Position numbers and translations under genes: made by a program. Positions 4,719-7,085 of a stretch of 7,085 bases of DNA are shown one piece after another. A model generated the notes under the pieces. That model was given only the letters and a program-made list of their open reading frames with translations, was not told the origin of the DNA and ran no database searches. The first letter of the stretch is position 1. The number at the start of each line of letters is the position of its first letter. The stretch is from Candidatus Solibacter sp. (GTDB lineage: Bacteria; Acidobacteriota; Terriglobia; Bryobacterales; Bryobacteraceae), in contig JADGNT010000254.1 of the NCBI GenBank assembly GCA_017883345.1, forward strand, positions 1 through 7,085, given 5' to 3'.

Positions 4719-6680
4719 CTACTGTTCCACGCGCTTCTGGCGCTCATAGGGCGTCTTCAAGTATTTGCCGGCCTCTTCCTGAGCGCCTTGCGTATCGTCT
4801 TTGGTGCGGATCGCCAGGTTGTATTCGTTGACCGCGCGCTCTCTCTGCCCGGTGATATCGAAGATCTTGCCTAAATTGATGCGGCTCCAGACCTCGGTCC
4901 ACTTGGGGTCGAGATCGCCGGCCAGCGCCTCGCGGAACTCATTGGCCGCCTGCTGGTAATTGTTTTGCAGAAAGTGCACTTCCGCAATCCGGTAGTGGGC
5001 CAGCGCGCTGGTGCGGCTGGTTTCCAATGCCTTCTGGTACTGCTTAATGGCTTCGCCGAACTCGCTCAGCTCCGCATACTGCTCGCCGCGCCGGATGGCT
5101 ACCGCCACGCGCACCTGGTTGCTGTAGCGCAGTACGCGGTTGTTGGGGTCGATGACCACGCTCTTGGGCTTGCCAAAGGTATCGACGGAGAATTCCGAGG
5201 AGGTGCCGACTACTTCCACGCGCTTCTCTTCGGGATTGCCTTCGGTTTCGATCTTGAGATCCACCGGCATGCGGAACGTGTCCAGGTCCTGGGCGATTTT
5301 TCCCATCACGCGAAAGCCTTTGGCGGTGCGCAAAATGGTGTATTCCAGCTTGAACTCGGGGGCTCCGCTGGATTCAATCCACTGGATGAAGAAGTACCCC
5401 AGGTCCTGCCCGGAGGCGGTCTCGGCCACTTTGCGAAAATCGTCGGTATTGGGGCTCTTCCAGGCGTATTGCTGGCAGTACGCCTTGAGCGTCGCGAAGA
5501 ACTTCTCGTCGCCGATTACGTAGCGCAGCATGCCGACGACGGTGGCGCCCTTGCCGCCGGTGAGGGCCCACAATTCGGGCGAGAAATCTTCCAGGCGCGA
5601 CGCTTGCACGATAGGCACGGTATCCACCGTCAGCGATTCCACCATCACGTCGCGCAACTGCGCCTCCATGGCGGCGGGGCCTTTCTCGTGCTCGCTCCAC
5701 AGGAGTTCGGCATAAGCGGCGAGCCCGTTGGTGAGCCACAGATGATTGCGCGTGGCGGGCGAGACCAGTTCCTCGAACCACTGCCGCGACACCTGATTGG
5801 CCAGCAGCTTGGTGTTGGCCTGCTTGCCGATGCCGCGCGGGGCCAGGAAGATCATGCCGGGCGCGGCAAAGCCGTTAGGCGCGCCTTCCTCGGTTTCCAC
5901 CACGGTCAGGTTGGCGTAGGGCGGAAGGCCGAACACACCGGTAAAATACGACATCGTCTTGCCGATCTGCTCGCCGTAAAGCTGCGCCATGTCCGCCTCC
6001 GGACCGCGGAAATACAGGGAGGTGGTGACGCCTTCAGAGGCCACGCGCGCCGCCTGGCCCTTCACGATGGCGATGCTGCCGGGAAACGAGGGACGTTCGA
6101 ACTTGATCTGGTAGCGCGTCTTGTCGCCGGCGGTTTCCTTGCTGTCGTTGCCAGAGCCCAGCACGGTGTAGCCCGCCGGCACGGTTACGCGCAGGTCGGC
6201 GGAGAAACGGTCGGTGGTATAGCCGCTCACGGGGAACCAGCGCGCCGGGTACATCAGGTACGTGAAGTCGGGATGGATGGCGGCGAACTTGATGCCGTAG
6301 ACCGGCGAATCTTCCTGCCCGGAGAGCTTGCCGTCGTAGTAGAAGGTGATGGTGACGGCCTGGCCCTTGACCAGCGGCTGCTCAAAGCTCAGGCGCACGG
6401 TGAAATCCTGCTGGTTGCGCGACGCCGGAATCTGCTTGCCCTTGTCGTCCACCACGCGCGACACGTTGAGCGCGTTATTCAGCTCGAAGGCCGCGGAGGT
6501 GATGTTGTCGTCCAACGGCACGAAGCGCACACTCGTCTTGGCGGTGAGGGATTGCGCCGCCGGCGAGACTTCCGCGTCGATGGTGTACTGCTCCACGTCG
6601 ATGCGGGAGCGGCGGTCCTGCGCCCAGGCGGCGCCGAGCGCCAGAGTGAGAATTAGGGCGAGCGTACGATTACGAAACAT
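4719..6680 (-). CDS. Secreted M1 aminopeptidase-like pseudoenzyme with C-terminal TPR repeats
   Basis: This 653-residue exported protein begins with a Sec signal peptide (basic FRNR, hydrophobic core, AWA cleavage site before Q21). Residues about 28-215 resemble the M1 N-terminal beta domain, about 220-435 the gluzincin-like domain, about 440-522 a beta domain, and about 527-628 roughly three TPR units (SEFGEAIKQYQKALE, NNYQQAANEFREALA, GQRERAVNEYNLAIR). The fold landmarks remain (ANQVSRQWFEELVS, then LWLTNGLAAYAELLW), but the catalytic set is gone. HExxH is N295-Q-V-S-R299, and the third zinc ligand Glu, exactly 19 residues after the second His, is N318. GAMEN is GAPNG (266-270), and the Tyr normally two residues before KG is G375. 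A peptidase function is therefore not supported; peptide binding or scaffolding is a guess. The frame is intact, so it is not a decayed gene. The start overlaps the lpxB end by 11 bases, with GGAAGGA upstream. Confidence 0.88.
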   Translation of the reverse strand: MFRNRTLALILTLALGAAWAQDRRSRIDVEQYTIDAEVSPAAQSLTAKTSVRFVPLDDNITSAAFELNNALNVSRVVDDKGKQIPASRNQQDFTVRLSFEQPLVKGQAVTITFYYDGKLSGQEDSPVYGIKFAAIHPDFTYLMYPARWFPVSGYTTDRFSADLRVTVPAGYTVLGSGNDSKETAGDKTRYQIKFERPSFPGSIAIVKGQAARVASEGVTTSLYFRGPEADMAQLYGEQIGKTMSYFTGVFGLPPYANLTVVETEEGAPNGFAAPGMIFLAPRGIGKQANTKLLANQVSRQWFEELVSPATRNHLWLTNGLAAYAELLWSEHEKGPAAMEAQLRDVMVESLTVDTVPIVQASRLEDFSPELWALTGGKGATVVGMLRYVIGDEKFFATLKAYCQQYAWKSPNTDDFRKVAETASGQDLGYFFIQWIESSGAPEFKLEYTILRTAKGFRVMGKIAQDLDTFRMPVDLKIETEGNPEEKRVEVVGTSSEFSVDTFGKPKSVVIDPNNRVLRYSNQVRVAVAIRRGEQYAELSEFGEAIKQYQKALETSRTSALAHYRIAEVHFLQNNYQQAANEFREALAGDLDPKWTEVWSRINLGKIFDITGQRERAVNEYNLAIRTKDDTQGAQEEAGKYLKTPYERQKRVEQ

Positions 6681-7085
6681 GAGTGACTTGTCCTTCCAAT
6701 ATCTCTTGTATGGCCAGCGCCGCGCGCTGCGGCGCGGCGGAGCCGCCGGCCAACTTCCGCCGCACCTCGGCCAACCCTGCCTTCATTTCGGCGCGGGCAG
6801 GCTCATCGGCGAGCAGGCGCAGCGCTTCGCGCGCCAGGTTCGGGCCGGTCATTTGACTTTGCATCAACTCAGGCACCACGGCGCGTCCGGCGATCAGGTT
6901 CACCATGGAATAAAACGGAACGTCCACCAGAAACTTGCCGGCCAGCCAACTGGCCGCCGTCACCTTGTAAAACGTGACCATGGGAGTCCCCAAGAGCGCG
7001 GCTTCCACGGTGACGGTTCCACTTGCAGCGAGCGCGAGATCGGCATGCGCCATGGCGTCCCAGCTTTCCCCTTCAATCACCTGAA
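6670..7085 (-). CDS. lpxB: Lipid-A-disaccharide synthase, C-terminal part (5' end outside window)
   Basis: About 138 C-terminal residues of LpxB are present; the gene enters from beyond the right edge, so its start cannot be given. LpxB is a GT-B glycosyltransferase on the inner face of the cytoplasmic membrane. It joins UDP-2,3-diacylglucosamine to lipid X to make the lipid A disaccharide. The signature part is clear: ADLALAASGTVTVEAALLGT, PMVTFYKV with nearby WLAGKFLVDVPFYSMVNLIA, then GRAVVPELMQ. These match the donor-nucleotide-binding half of the family, including the SGT-x-T-x-E run and the N before (L/I)AG. Family members are about 380 residues, so roughly two thirds lie outside. The GTG at 7078-7080 is an internal Val codon, not a start. 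The last 11 bases overlap the start of the M1-like gene. Confidence 0.93.
   Translation of the reverse strand, partial: QVIEGESWDAMAHADLALAASGTVTVEAALLGTPMVTFYKVTAASWLAGKFLVDVPFYSMVNLIAGRAVVPELMQSQMTGPNLAREALRLLADEPARAEMKAGLAEVRRKLAGGSAAPQRAALAIQEILEGQVTHVS
6691..6697 (-). promoter_or_regulatory. Ribosome binding site of the M1-like gene inside lpxB
   Basis: Read on the minus strand, GGAAGGA lies ten bases before the ATG at 6678-6680 and within the last codons of lpxB. It is the clearest Shine-Dalgarno-like sequence I see in the window. It supports this ATG as the true start and independent or re-initiated translation of the M1-like gene from an lpxB message. Confidence 0.6.

Noticed and set aside
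5694..5798. Active zinc aminopeptidase annotation for the M1-like gene
   Set aside because: The HExxH(x18)E residues are Asn, Gln, Arg and Asn, so a family-name transfer of peptidase activity would mislead.
4965..6656. A 563-codon plus-strand open frame antisense to the M1-like gene
   Set aside because: Low-complexity Gly/His/Ala/Arg-rich product without motifs. The opposite strand encodes a signal peptide, M1-like landmarks and TPRs.

Overview
This is a compact, GC-rich bacterial chromosome segment with seven protein-coding genes, one of them cut by the right edge. The presence of lpxB and a TonB-type energy transducer marks a Gram-negative (two-membrane) cell. My best guess is an Acidobacteriota member, perhaps of the Bryobacterales / Candidatus Solibacter type. 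This rests on the architecture of the TonB protein (long proline-rich linker, an extra conserved block before the C-terminal domain), the secreted M1-like/TPR protein and the intergenic repeat style. It is recollection of family style, not a database result. No rRNA, tRNA, CRISPR array, transposase or prophage gene is visible.

Layout from left to right. Positions 1-255 hold no supportable gene. They carry a run of degenerate 8/9-base GCGGAGA-type repeats (51-160) and then three tightly packed hairpins (161-234). On the minus strand, an SDR-family oxidoreductase (1556-783) is followed by shikimate kinase aroK (786-256), the two joined by a 4-base ATGA overlap. A short divergent intergenic region (1557-1610) separates this pair from a plus-strand operon. 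That operon holds a stand-alone Lon N-terminal-domain protein (1611-2240), a long TonB-family energy transducer (2244-3875) and a HAD-superfamily hydrolase (3872-4558), with 3-base and -4-base junctions. A second repeat-bearing spacer (4559-4718) lies between convergent genes. Beyond it, on the minus strand, the 3' part of lpxB (7085-6670) overlaps by 11 bases with a secreted M1-aminopeptidase-like protein with C-terminal TPRs (6680-4719).

How the genes fit together. aroK feeds the chorismate (aromatic amino acid) pathway; its coupled SDR has no obvious link to that step. In the plus-strand operon only TonB has a clear role, as inner-membrane energy coupler for outer-membrane transport. The LonN protein and the HAD hydrolase are probably housekeeping genes of unassigned substrate. 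lpxB makes lipid A disaccharide for the outer membrane, and the downstream secreted protein is translated from an overlapping start, so it may also serve the envelope.

The most notable observation is that the M1-like protein keeps the fold landmarks and spacing of a zinc aminopeptidase but has lost every catalytic residue I can align. HExxH has become NQxxR, the third zinc ligand Glu has become Asn, and the GAMEN motif and the catalytic Tyr are also replaced. The reading frame is intact, so it looks like a secreted pseudoenzyme fused to TPR repeats. Second in interest are the periodic GCGGAGA repeats, present in both intergenic regions that lie downstream of genes.
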